A stretch of 64,000 bases of DNA. It comes from JBEKTW01 sp049515655. GTDB lineage: Bacteria; Bacteroidota; Ignavibacteria; UBA10030; SZUA-254. The notes beneath the pieces were generated by a model. That model ran no database searches. It was not told the origin of the DNA and saw only the letters and a program-made list of their open reading frames with translations. Positions 1 through 7,363 of the stretch are shown here, piece after piece. The translations under genes were made by a program, and so were the position numbers. Each line of letters opens with the position of its first letter. The first letter of the stretch is position 1. Location: positions 166,943 to 230,942 of the forward strand of contig JBEKTW010000011.1 in assembly GCA_049515655.1 (NCBI GenBank). The letters run 5' to 3'.

Positions 1-1
1 A

Positions 2-1291
2 TACGCGCGGGAAATTCTTGACTCGCGCGGCAATCCAACGATTGAAGTCGATGTTGAGCTGGAATGCGGTGTCCGGGGCAGGGCCGCTGTTCCGAGCGGC
101 GCCTCAACGGGGGAACGTGAAGCGATTGAGCTGCGCGACGGTGACCTGCCCGCCAATGTTGTTCCGGGAGGGCAGGCGGGTAAATCGCGCTACGGCGGCA
201 AGGGTGTCCAAAAAGCCGTTGAGAACGTGGACGAGAAGATTGCCGAGGAGGTTATCGGTTTTGACGCTCTCGACCAGGTTGGCGTCGACAAGTTGATGAT
301 TCAACTTGACGGCACTCCCAACAAGAACAAATTGGGCGCGAATGCGATTCTCGGGGTTTCGCTTGCCGTAGCGAAGGCAGCCGCTGCCGCACTCGAGATT
401 CCTCTCTACCGGTATCTCGGCGGGACGAACGCCAAGGTTTTGCCGGTACCCATGATGAACATCCTCAACGGGGGAAAACATGCGGACAATAATGTTGACC
501 TTCAGGAATTCATGATCGTTCCCGTGGAAGCGGAAAATTTTGCGGAAGCTCTGCGGATGGGTGCAGAGGTGTTTCATTCGCTCAAGTCCGTGCTTCGCAA
601 GAAGGGGTATAATACTGCCGTTGGTGACGAGGGCGGATTTGCACCGAGCTTGAAGTCGAACGAGGAAGCGATTGAAGTCATCCTCGAAGCGATCCTGAAC
701 GCCAAGTACAAACCGGGGAAGGACATCTACCTGGCTCTCGACCCGGCGTCGAGCGAGTTCTTCGAGAAAGGAAAGTACGTTTTCAAAAAATCGGACAAGT
801 CGGCAAAGACTCCGGAACAACTGGTGAAGTTTTATGAAAAGCTGGTGAAGAATTATCCGATCATCTCCATTGAGGACGGCATGGCCGAAAATGATTGGGA
901 TGGGTGGAAAACGATGACTGAAGCGCTCGGTGAGAAAATCCAGATTGTTGGCGACGATATTTTCGTCACGAATCCCGAGATTCTTTCGGAAGGCATTGAA
1001 AAAGGTATTGCAAACTCCATTCTCATCAAGGTCAACCAAATCGGGACATTGACGGAAACGCTCGACTGCATTGAGATGGCGAAGAGGGCGGGATACACGA
1101 CGGTCATCAGTCACCGCTCGGGGGAAACCGAAGACACAACGATTGCAGACATCGCTGTTGCTACGAATGCCGGACAGATCAAGACCGGCTCTGCCAGCCG
1201 GACCGACCGTGTCGCAAAGTACAACCAGCTCATCCGCATTGAGGAAGAGCTGGGCTCGAACGCGATCTATCCGGGGCTGGGAGCGTTTTGA
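2..1291 (+). CDS. eno: Enolase, missing its first few codons at the window edge
   Basis: Enolase interconverts 2-phosphoglycerate and phosphoenolpyruvate in cytoplasmic glycolysis and gluconeogenesis. The frame is already open at base 2 (YAREILDSRGNPTIEVDVEL), so only a few N-terminal residues lie outside. Family marks follow in order: the SGASTGERE loop, the GDEGGFAP segment, the SIEDGMAENDW metal-ligand region, VGDDIFVTNP, the catalytic-lysine segment ILIKVNQIGTLTET, and SHRSGETEDTTIADIAVA with KTGSASRTDR. The protein ends normally in AIYPGLGAF. Length and motifs are those of a standard bacterial enolase. A diverged second copy of the last 17 codons lies about 670 bp downstream (1961-2014), which marks this 3' end as the edge of an accessory island. 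Seen: all motifs. Known: family function. Confidence 0.97.
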   Translation, partial: YAREILDSRGNPTIEVDVELECGVRGRAAVPSGASTGEREAIELRDGDLPANVVPGGQAGKSRYGGKGVQKAVENVDEKIAEEVIGFDALDQVGVDKLMIQLDGTPNKNKLGANAILGVSLAVAKAAAAALEIPLYRYLGGTNAKVLPVPMMNILNGGKHADNNVDLQEFMIVPVEAENFAEALRMGAEVFHSLKSVLRKKGYNTAVGDEGGFAPSLKSNEEAIEVILEAILNAKYKPGKDIYLALDPASSEFFEKGKYVFKKSDKSAKTPEQLVKFYEKLVKNYPIISIEDGMAENDWDGWKTMTEALGEKIQIVGDDIFVTNPEILSEGIEKGIANSILIKVNQIGTLTETLDCIEMAKRAGYTTVISHRSGETEDTTIADIAVATNAGQIKTGSASRTDRVAKYNQLIRIEEELGSNAIYPGLGAF

Positions 1292-1293
1292 TA

Positions 1294-1353
1294 TTGCAAA
1301 TTGTGACATCAAACAGAACGAGGGATATCCGGTCACAATTTGTGACCGGATAA
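1294..1353 (+). repeat. ORF6N-motif-like palindromic fragment behind enolase
   Basis: Three bases after the enolase stop, the sequence reads in one frame as LQIVTSNRTR followed by DIRSQFVTG and a stop. Both halves resemble the (R)SQI/FVTSNRGRGG motif of ORF6N proteins. Bases 1297-1316 match 1601-1620 inside the neighbouring ORF6N gene at 17 of 20 positions, although that gene uses a different frame. The stretch is too short to be a gene. It is probably a relic, or a repeat derived from the motif-coding segment of an ORF6N gene. Confidence 0.5.
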
Positions 1354-1368
1354 GTAAATCCGTATCAA
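1329..1368 (+). promoter_or_regulatory. Promoter of the ORF6N gene with an overlapping 21-bp palindrome
   Basis: Bases 1329-1349 form a perfect inverted repeat with 10-bp arms (CCGGTCACAA and TTGTGACCGG) around one central T. Its right arm contains a possible -35 box, TTGTGA at 1340-1345. After exactly 17 bp comes TATCAA at 1363-1368. The predicted start site, near 1375, lies just before a GGAGG ribosome-binding site at 1377-1381. A palindrome over the -35 box is a typical repressor-operator layout, so autoregulation by the DNA-binding ORF6N protein is possible. Palindrome and spacing are seen; regulation is inferred. Confidence 0.45.
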
Positions 1369-1402
1369 GCTATAGTGGAGGTGTTCTCTGGCCAAAAACG
1401 AA

Positions 1403-1939
1403 TTGAGTTTTCCGATTCAGAGTATTGAAAGTCTCATTAGAGTTATCCGAGGTCATCGAATAATCTTAGGATCGGATTTGGCAAGTCTCTATGGCGTTGT
1501 GACGTGGCGACTGAACGAACAGGTGAAACGAAACAAAGATCGTTTTCCCGGGGACTTTGTTTTCCAGCTGACGCCTGAAGAGGAGCGCATTTTGACCTCG
1601 CAAATTGCGAGGTCAAACAGAGGAAGAGGCGGTCGAAGGACTCTGCCATACGCATTTACTGAGCATGGAGCCATTATGGCCGCCAACGTGCTAAATAGTC
1701 CGCGTGCTCTGCAGGTGAGTGTCTTCGTCGTGCGGGCGTTTGTCAAGATGCGGGAAACATTGATGATGAGCAAGGAGTTTGCTGAAAGGCTGAGCGAATT
1801 AGAGAAGAAGCTGACCAGTCGTCTCGATGTTCATGAAAAAGCGATTGTCCCTATTATAGATGAGATAAGGAAACTGATGACTCCACGGCTCTTGCCGGTA
1901 CCGAAGAGGCGACCGATTGGATTTGAGAGGGAAGAATAA
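1403..1939 (+). CDS. ORF6N-domain DNA-binding protein
   Basis: ORF6N is a DNA-binding domain of phage and mobile-element proteins, often found with KilA-N or antirepressor domains. The N-terminal ~110 residues carry the family pattern: SLIRVIRGHRIILGSDLASLYG, then RFPGDFVFQLT, SQIARSNRGRGGRRTLPYAF and TEHGAIMAANVL. A helical, probably coiled-coil tail follows (about 115-178, KEFAERLSELEKKL). The listed start is TTG at 1403. The GGAGG at 1377-1381 is better placed for a CTG at 1388, which would add MAKNE, a beginning common in this family. The gene sits between the true enolase end and a second enolase tail, so it is likely the cargo of a small insertion. Codon 64-72 DNA is itself a 25-bp palindrome. 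Biological role unknown. Confidence 0.85.
   Translation: MSFPIQSIESLIRVIRGHRIILGSDLASLYGVVTWRLNEQVKRNKDRFPGDFVFQLTPEEERILTSQIARSNRGRGGRRTLPYAFTEHGAIMAANVLNSPRALQVSVFVVRAFVKMRETLMMSKEFAERLSELEKKLTSRLDVHEKAIVPIIDEIRKLMTPRLLPVPKRRPIGFEREE
1592..1616 (+). repeat. Perfect 25-bp palindrome inside the ORF6N coding sequence
   Basis: Two 12-bp arms (TTGACCTCGCAA and TTGCGAGGTCAA) flank one central A. The segment encodes LTSQIARS, the diagnostic motif of the family. Its layout (long arms, one-base centre, central CAAnTTG) matches the palindrome at 1329-1349, so both may be targets of the same protein. A palindrome this long and perfect within conserved codons is not expected by chance. Confidence 0.7.
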
Positions 1940-1960
1940 TCTTTTGATCATATTTTATCT

Positions 1961-2014
1961 ATTGAAGACGAATTGGATACGAATGCGGTCTATCTGGGGA
2001 TGGGAGCGTTCTAA
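1961..2014 (+). pseudogene. Diverged duplicate of the enolase 3' end
   Basis: This segment reads IEDELDTNAVYLGMGAF followed by TAA, against IEEELGSNAIYPGLGAF plus stop at the true enolase end (1238-1291). DNA identity is 41 of 54 without gaps, and 11 of 17 residues match. Only the tail is present; upstream similarity fades into unrelated sequence near 1950. Two diverged tails around an ORF6N gene are what remains when an element enters a gene's 3' end and brings its own copy of the tail. An alternative is recombination with a foreign enolase locus. Confidence 0.75.
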
Positions 2015-2036
2015 CATTCTTTGGGAGGGTTAATAT

Positions 2037-4559
2037 ATGGAACATCTCAATCGACAAATACCACCGAAAGCCCATACTGCCATGTACAGCTGGCACAAGT
2101 TCTGGGGAAGGAAAACCTGGAACGTCGTAGCTGAGTTTGTACGAACATATAGTCCCGAAGGTGGGATTGTGATGGACCCATTCTCAGGTAGCGGTGTAAC
2201 TGCCCTTGAAGCATTGAAGATTGGAAGGCGTGTGATCGCTGTCGATCTTAACCCCGTTGCTACTGAGATACTGCGTCTCACAATCCTTCCTGTTGATCCT
2301 CTGGGATTGAATGAAGCATTCCAACGAGTCGAACAGGATATTAAGAAGGCGCTCAACCGCCTGTATCTCGCTGAGTGCCGCAAGTGTAAAGAACAGATTT
2401 CAGTGGAGTGCGCGGTGTGGAAACGGGATGAGAAAAAGAACCTGGCATTGAAAGAGCTTCGCTATAAATGCCCTGAGTGTGGTGAAGTTCTTGAAAAAGG
2501 TGGTAAGCCAACATCAAAAGATCTCAATCATATCAAGGGTGTTGTTGAAGAATTCAAAAAGAGCAGACTATGGTATCCGAACAATCCACTCTACTACTCT
2601 GATGGTTCAGCCTTCAAAGAAAAACAGCAGTATGATTCCCTGGATGAGATGTTCACTCCCCGCAATCTGTATGCTTTAGCGATCTTGATGAACAGCATTG
2701 AGAAGGAAAAAGACGGAAACCTCAGAGAATTTTTGAAGATTGCTTTCACCTCGATGGTTCATTTGTGCTCAACGATGGTTCCAGCCTTGAGTCCCGCCGA
2801 AACAAACCATCAGACCGCGTTTAGTTCGGTTTGGACGCAGCACAGTTACTGGTTTGCTCGCGAGTTCATGGAGCAAAATGTCTGGAAGAAATTCGAAAGC
2901 TCTATGATTGGTCACCAAGGACTGATAAAAGCGAAGATTGAATCAAATAAGTATTTTAAGGACGTGAAGATCACACACAGCCTTAATTCATTTCTGGATG
3001 ACTCGGCTGACATCTGCATCATCACTGGGTCGTGCCTCGATGTGTTCGATAAGATGCCGGCACGGTCGGTCGACTATATCTTTACTGACCCACCGTACGA
3101 TGCGTCGATCCAATACGGCGAGCTTTCGTATCTCTGGGCAGCTTGGTTGAAAAAAGATAAAGGGTATGTAGAGAGAATTTCTTCGGAAGAAATCGTTCGT
3201 AACGAGCGCCAGCATAAGAACTTCGATGTGTACCATACTCTTTTGAAACGCAGCTTCGATGGGATCTACAAAGTGCTGAGACTCAATAAGTATCTCACAT
3301 TGACGTTTCATAATCCGACGTTTAAGGTTCGTAATGCGACGATTCGGGCGGGTACGCACGCTGGCTTCGATTTTGAGAAGATTCATCATCAACCAACGGC
3401 ACAGAAATCCGGCAAATCGTTGCTTCAGCCCTTTGGTTCGGCAATGGGTGATTTCTATCTGAGATTTCACAAACCCGTTTCCGCAAAGGTAAAACTGGAA
3501 GCGCCGGATGAAATCGACGAAAAGCGATTTGACAAGATTGTCGTTGATACGACCATTGACCTTCTGGCAGAACGTGCAGAGCCAACACCGTACACGATCA
3601 TCATCAATTACATCGATCCTGTTCTGGCAAAGAGCGGTTATTTCTCGAGTCTTCACACGGGACTCGATGTGAAAACAGTCCTGAAAAATCATTTGCGCAA
3701 AGAGTTCACTCTCATCGAAGAACGAATTGGGGGGGCGAAAGGGCAGCTCTGGTGGTTCCACGATTCGACAGTCGTATATCGTCTGAAGGAGATTCCATTG
3801 TCTGAACGAGTTGAACAAACCGTTCTTCGAGTTCTCCAAAAGAAGGGGCGCGTTACTTTCACCGATGCGTGGGAAGCTGTGAGCATAGAATTTCCAAACT
3901 CATTGACATCCGACAGCACAAGCATAAAAGAAGCCCTGGAACATTACGCTCGCCAAATTACTGGCGGATATTGGTTGTTGAAGCCTCTTGTCAAGCAACG
4001 TGTGAGTCAGCACAACGAGATCATCGGAGTCTTGGCAGAAGCCGGTGATGCCCTTGGCTACAAGATTTGGGTGGGGGAAAAAGAACAATCAGAAACTGCC
4101 GGCGGGGTCCTTGGCGGAATGAATCACTTGAAATCATATGTGAATGCAGATCCCTCAAAACTGACCGGCATCAAGGATATTGATGCTGTGGAAATGATTG
4201 ATTTGCTATGGATAAAAGGGAAAGAGGTTGTGTCCGTGTTCGAAGTTGAATCGACTACGACAATGACGAGTGGTCTTGTCCGGGGATCGAACGTTCCCCA
4301 AGAAGTTCCGAAGTATCTTGTGATTCCTGAGGAGCGTGAAGATCAACTCAAACGAAAGATGAAATCGCCTATGTTCGCAGATCACTTCAAAATAGACAAT
4401 TGGAAAATTCTCTTCTTCGATACACTTAGAACGCATTACAAGAAGCTCAAGAATCAGTCGGTTGCAGTGGAAGAACTTGTGAATAAGAAAATAAGGTCGG
4501 GGGGCGTAAGAGAAACTGAAGCAAATTACAGCCTTTTCTCAGACAAAGAGCCTCTTTGA
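2037..4559 (+). CDS. DNA methyltransferase (N6_N4_Mtase type) with zinc ribbon and possible nuclease-like C-terminus
   Basis: This 840-aa protein should transfer a methyl group from S-adenosylmethionine to adenine N6 or cytosine N4 in DNA. The SAM-binding motif DPFSGSG is at 47-53 and the catalytic DPPY at 351-354. Between them, C114-x2-C117 and C145-x2-C148 suggest a zinc ribbon. Residues about 590-675 look like a winged-helix region. Residues about 675-790 contain IDLLW...FEVEST (about 716-740), resembling the core of PD-(D/E)xK nuclease-like domains, but the usual lysine is not evident. The start is supported by GGGAGG at 2023-2028. The gene is more A+T-rich than its neighbours and follows the duplicated enolase tail, so horizontal acquisition is likely. 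It may be an orphan methylase, a type IIG-like enzyme or part of a defence module with the next gene. Specificity unknown. Confidence 0.85.
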   Translation: MEHLNRQIPPKAHTAMYSWHKFWGRKTWNVVAEFVRTYSPEGGIVMDPFSGSGVTALEALKIGRRVIAVDLNPVATEILRLTILPVDPLGLNEAFQRVEQDIKKALNRLYLAECRKCKEQISVECAVWKRDEKKNLALKELRYKCPECGEVLEKGGKPTSKDLNHIKGVVEEFKKSRLWYPNNPLYYSDGSAFKEKQQYDSLDEMFTPRNLYALAILMNSIEKEKDGNLREFLKIAFTSMVHLCSTMVPALSPAETNHQTAFSSVWTQHSYWFAREFMEQNVWKKFESSMIGHQGLIKAKIESNKYFKDVKITHSLNSFLDDSADICIITGSCLDVFDKMPARSVDYIFTDPPYDASIQYGELSYLWAAWLKKDKGYVERISSEEIVRNERQHKNFDVYHTLLKRSFDGIYKVLRLNKYLTLTFHNPTFKVRNATIRAGTHAGFDFEKIHHQPTAQKSGKSLLQPFGSAMGDFYLRFHKPVSAKVKLEAPDEIDEKRFDKIVVDTTIDLLAERAEPTPYTIIINYIDPVLAKSGYFSSLHTGLDVKTVLKNHLRKEFTLIEERIGGAKGQLWWFHDSTVVYRLKEIPLSERVEQTVLRVLQKKGRVTFTDAWEAVSIEFPNSLTSDSTSIKEALEHYARQITGGYWLLKPLVKQRVSQHNEIIGVLAEAGDALGYKIWVGEKEQSETAGGVLGGMNHLKSYVNADPSKLTGIKDIDAVEMIDLLWIKGKEVVSVFEVESTTTMTSGLVRGSNVPQEVPKYLVIPEEREDQLKRKMKSPMFADHFKIDNWKILFFDTLRTHYKKLKNQSVAVEELVNKKIRSGGVRETEANYSLFSDKEPL

Positions 4560-4583
4560 GGAGTTTAAGGGTTTCCGCATTGC

Positions 4584-4612
4584 TTGCATTTCACGGCAAT
4601 ATTACGCATATT
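4584..4612 (+). promoter_or_regulatory. Possible promoter of the AAA ATPase gene
   Basis: TTGCAT at 4584-4589 and CATATT at 4607-4612 are separated by 17 bp. The -10 box overlaps an inverted repeat, and the ATG lies only nine bases after it, so the transcript would be almost leaderless. The -10 box is imperfect. Confidence 0.3.
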
Positions 4613-4633
4613 GCGTAACGCATGGTGCGTAAT
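4601..4633 (+). repeat. Palindromic repeat across the ATPase start, first copy
   Basis: The segment holds an inverted repeat, ATTACGCA-TA-TTGCGTAA, followed by another GCGTAAT unit. Bases 4612-4633 match 5784-5805 at 20 of 22 positions. The ATG of the ATPase gene (4622) lies inside the repeat, so protein bound here would block both transcription and translation initiation. Alternatively the repeats are the ends of a mobile cassette. Confidence 0.65.
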
Positions 4634-5773
4634 CAGGTGAAAAACCCGTTCGAATATTGGCACGTGGTCGGCGAGGAGTCCTTCTGCAATCGCCGGAAAG
4701 AGGTAGCCGAACTCTTGCGTGTCATGGAAAATGCCGGCAGGGCATTCATTTATGGAGAACGCCGGCTCGGGAAAACGTCCTTCGTGAAGCTAGCGCTCGG
4801 GAAACTCCCGGTCAAAAAGTTCATTCCTGTGTACATAGACTTATGGCCCACCGACAGTGATGCATCGTTCATCACCACAGTAGCGAAAGCCATCACGGCG
4901 TCACTCAGTACCTCTCTTGACAAAGCTCTCGAAACGGCGAAGCAATTCTTCTCTCACCTGAGGCCATCCCTTACGCTTGATGAGGACGGGAAGCCCATGC
5001 TCAGCTTTGGAATTGTTAAATCGACACGACTTGAGCCCGAGTTAGAAGAGGTATTGACAGCACCGGAAAGGATTGGCGGGAAAGGGAAGACCGTTGTGAT
5101 CGTTTTTGATGAGTTCCAGCAAATCCTTATGTACGGACGGGACGATATTGAGCGAAAACTCAGAAGCATCATTCAGCATCAGAAAAACGTTGCCTATGTT
5201 TTCATGGGCAGCCGGAAGCATATGATTCGTGAGATTTTTTTGAAAGGTTCAAAACCTCTCTATCGATCCGCGACGCAGTTCCCCATCGGACCAGTAAACG
5301 AACAAGATTGGCTTCCATTTATCCAGGAACGATTTCATCGGGGCAAGGGAACGATTTCACCCGAACAGATCCACACGATCATAGAACTTACCCAGGGACA
5401 TCCATTCTACACACAGCATTTGTGCTATCACCTTTGGGAACTTTGCATAGCGAATCAGGATGTCACACAGGGGCTGATCCACGAAGCTCTGAACACTCTC
5501 CTTGAAAAGGAAAATTCAACCTTTACAGTACAATGGGAGTCGCTGACTCTGAATCAGCAGCACTTCTTGAAAGCGTTGGCAACAGAAGAACGAGGTGCGA
5601 AGCCTTTTTCTGCTGATTTTTTGCAGCGATATCGTCTCGGTTCAGCGTCGAGTGCACAACGCGCGATTCGTTCACTCGTTGATAAGGATATTGTTGATCA
5701 AGATAACGGTTCATTCATTATTTTGGATCGTTTTTTTCGACTATGGATTCGAAGGTTAAATGCAGGCATGTAA
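4622..5773 (+). CDS. AAA+ ATPase of the archaeal-ATPase (MNS/STAND-related) type
   Basis: The 383-aa cytoplasmic protein carries a Walker A motif at 45-52 (GERRLGKT) and a Walker B segment at 157-164 ending in DE (VVIVFDEF). The sensor region reads FMGSRKH near 197. The C-terminal third resembles a winged-helix domain (about 300-375). This fits ATPases of the PF01637 type, which occur in many, often repeat-associated, copies in archaea and FCB bacteria. Their cellular role is poorly known. Near-identical 22-bp repeats flank the gene, and its start codon lies inside the first one. The neighbouring methyltransferase suggests a shared accessory or defence function, but the 62-bp gap and separate repeats argue the ATPase could be an independent cassette. 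ATG is chosen because the frame begins there; no clear Shine-Dalgarno sequence is visible. Confidence 0.8.
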   Translation: MVRNQVKNPFEYWHVVGEESFCNRRKEVAELLRVMENAGRAFIYGERRLGKTSFVKLALGKLPVKKFIPVYIDLWPTDSDASFITTVAKAITASLSTSLDKALETAKQFFSHLRPSLTLDEDGKPMLSFGIVKSTRLEPELEEVLTAPERIGGKGKTVVIVFDEFQQILMYGRDDIERKLRSIIQHQKNVAYVFMGSRKHMIREIFLKGSKPLYRSATQFPIGPVNEQDWLPFIQERFHRGKGTISPEQIHTIIELTQGHPFYTQHLCYHLWELCIANQDVTQGLIHEALNTLLEKENSTFTVQWESLTLNQQHFLKALATEERGAKPFSADFLQRYRLGSASSAQRAIRSLVDKDIVDQDNGSFIILDRFFRLWIRRLNAGM

Positions 5774-5783
5774 ATTACCCACT

Positions 5784-5805
5784 GTGCGTAACGCATGACG
5801 CGTAA
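5784..5805 (+). repeat. Flanking repeat, second copy
   Basis: TGCGTAACGCATG followed by ACGCGTAAT matches the copy at 4612-4633 with two adjacent differences. It lies 11 bp beyond the ATPase stop codon. Distance between the copies is 1172 bp, so the pair brackets the gene almost exactly. Confidence 0.65.
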
Positions 5806-5818
5806 TCTGCACAGGTTC

Positions 5819-5846
5819 TTGCGGTAAGTATAGGTTATTCTATATC
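5819..5846 (+). promoter_or_regulatory. Possible promoter of the phosphohexomutase gene
   Basis: TTGCGG (5819-5824) and TATATC (5841-5846) are separated by 16 bp, about 40 bp before the GTG start. This is a weak match, suggested mainly by position. Confidence 0.25.
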
Positions 5847-5888
5847 ACACAGGTTTTGTAATGTCAAATAAACTTCTGAACGCAAGTT

Positions 5889-7316
5889 GTGGTAAGTAAG
5901 ATCGTATTCGGCACCGACGGCTGGCGCGGCAAAATCGCGGACGATTATACATTCGATAACGTCCGGCGATGCGCACAGGGATTTGCCGGCTACCTGAAGA
6001 CAATTCACAAGCCGGACCAGCTCCACCGCGGTGTCGTGGTTGGCGGCGACAGGCGCTTTGGCTCCGAGCGTTTCGCCGAAGCTTCCGCGGAAGTCCTCGC
6101 GGCCAACGGAATCCCCGTCCATTTCTGCGGGGGCGGAGTTCCCACGCCCGTCATCTCGTTCAGCGTGAAAGCACGGAAAGCAATTGCTGCAATTAATATT
6201 ACGGCGAGCCACAATCCGCCGACCGACAACGGTTTCAAGGTCCGCGACGAAAACGGGGGAGCAGTCGATCCCGATGGTTTGAAGAACATTGAGTGGCTCA
6301 TCCCGGAGGACATCGCCTCTGTCAGACGTATAGCCTTTGCAGATGCACTTGCATCGGGGGAGATTATGAGATTCAGTGCCGATGAGGATTACATCCGGCA
6401 AGTAAAAGCGTTGATTGACCTGGAACCGGTCAAACAGGCAGGATTTCACGTTCTCGTTGACCCGATGTGGGGCAACGGAGCCGGATGGTTTTCGCGCTTG
6501 CTCGCCGGCGGGAAAACGAGAATTACCGAAATTCACAGCGAGCGCAATCCGGCATTCCCGGAGATGAACAGACCGGAACCGATTCCGCCAAATGTGGATG
6601 CGGGTTTGAAGCGAGGGAAAGAGCTTGGCGCCGATGTCATTCTCATCACCGACGGCGACGCCGACCGCTGCGGCATCGGGGACGAACATGGTGAATTCAT
6701 CGACCAGTTGCGGGTGTATGGACTGCTGGCGTTGTATCTGCTCGACGTTCGCAAGCAGCGCGGCGCCATCGTGAAAACACTCTCAACGACCTCGATGCTT
6801 GAAGCGCTCGGAAAAATGTACGATGTTCCGGTGTATGAAACCGGCGTCGGGTTCAAGTATGTTGCGCCGAAGATGCTGGAAACCGATGCGATGATCGGCG
6901 GCGAAGAGAGCGGCGGCTATGCATTCCGGGGCCACGTGCCCGAGCGCGATGGGATTCTCGCCGGGCTGTTCTTCCTGGATTTCATGGTCAGGGCGAAGCT
7001 CAAACCGTCCCAGCTTCTCGAGAAACTATTTGACAAGGTCGGTCCGCATTTCTATGACCGGATCGACACGATTATTGACGTGAACGAGAAGGATTCAATT
7101 CTCAAGAAACTTCAGTCCAATCTTCCTAAGTCCGTCGCTGGTTTGGATGTCGTGAGCACAAATCTCTCCGATGGATTCAAATTCATGTTGAGTGACGGAA
7201 GCTGGCTTCTCATACGGTTCTCCGGGACCGAACCGCTTGTCCGGATTTATTCGGAGGCGCGAAGCAAAAAGCTGGTAGGCGCTATTCTCGAAGATGGGAA
7301 AAAGCTGCTGAAATAG
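5889..7316 (+). CDS. Phosphoglucomutase/phosphomannomutase family enzyme
   Basis: Alpha-D-phosphohexomutases interconvert hexose 1- and 6-phosphates through a phosphoserine intermediate. The catalytic serine is S107 in ITASHNP, the magnesium loop is DGDADR at 255-260 (D255, D257, D259), the sugar-binding loop is GGEESGGYAF, and the C-terminal phosphate-binding loop is RFSGTEPLVRIYSEA. At 475 aa all four domains are present. The start is GTG at 5889, directly followed by SKIVFGTDGWRGK, the usual N-terminus. No convincing ribosome-binding site is visible. It lies downstream of the accessory island and converges with the kinase gene. It may feed the surface-polysaccharide or mannose pathways elsewhere in the window. 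Choice between glucose, mannose and glucosamine phosphate cannot be made from sequence alone. Confidence 0.92.
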   Translation: MVSKIVFGTDGWRGKIADDYTFDNVRRCAQGFAGYLKTIHKPDQLHRGVVVGGDRRFGSERFAEASAEVLAANGIPVHFCGGGVPTPVISFSVKARKAIAAINITASHNPPTDNGFKVRDENGGAVDPDGLKNIEWLIPEDIASVRRIAFADALASGEIMRFSADEDYIRQVKALIDLEPVKQAGFHVLVDPMWGNGAGWFSRLLAGGKTRITEIHSERNPAFPEMNRPEPIPPNVDAGLKRGKELGADVILITDGDADRCGIGDEHGEFIDQLRVYGLLALYLLDVRKQRGAIVKTLSTTSMLEALGKMYDVPVYETGVGFKYVAPKMLETDAMIGGEESGGYAFRGHVPERDGILAGLFFLDFMVRAKLKPSQLLEKLFDKVGPHFYDRIDTIIDVNEKDSILKKLQSNLPKSVAGLDVVSTNLSDGFKFMLSDGSWLLIRFSGTEPLVRIYSEARSKKLVGAILEDGKKLLK

Positions 7317-7363
7317 ATCGCGGGGCTGTCAGGCAGGCATGAAGAACGAATTGGTCTCCCGGC

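Noticed and set aside
104..1336. Long minus-strand open frame (410 codons) opposite enolase
   Set aside because: It lies wholly antisense to a well-supported enolase with all active-site motifs and has no recognisable domain; it is an effect of codon bias.
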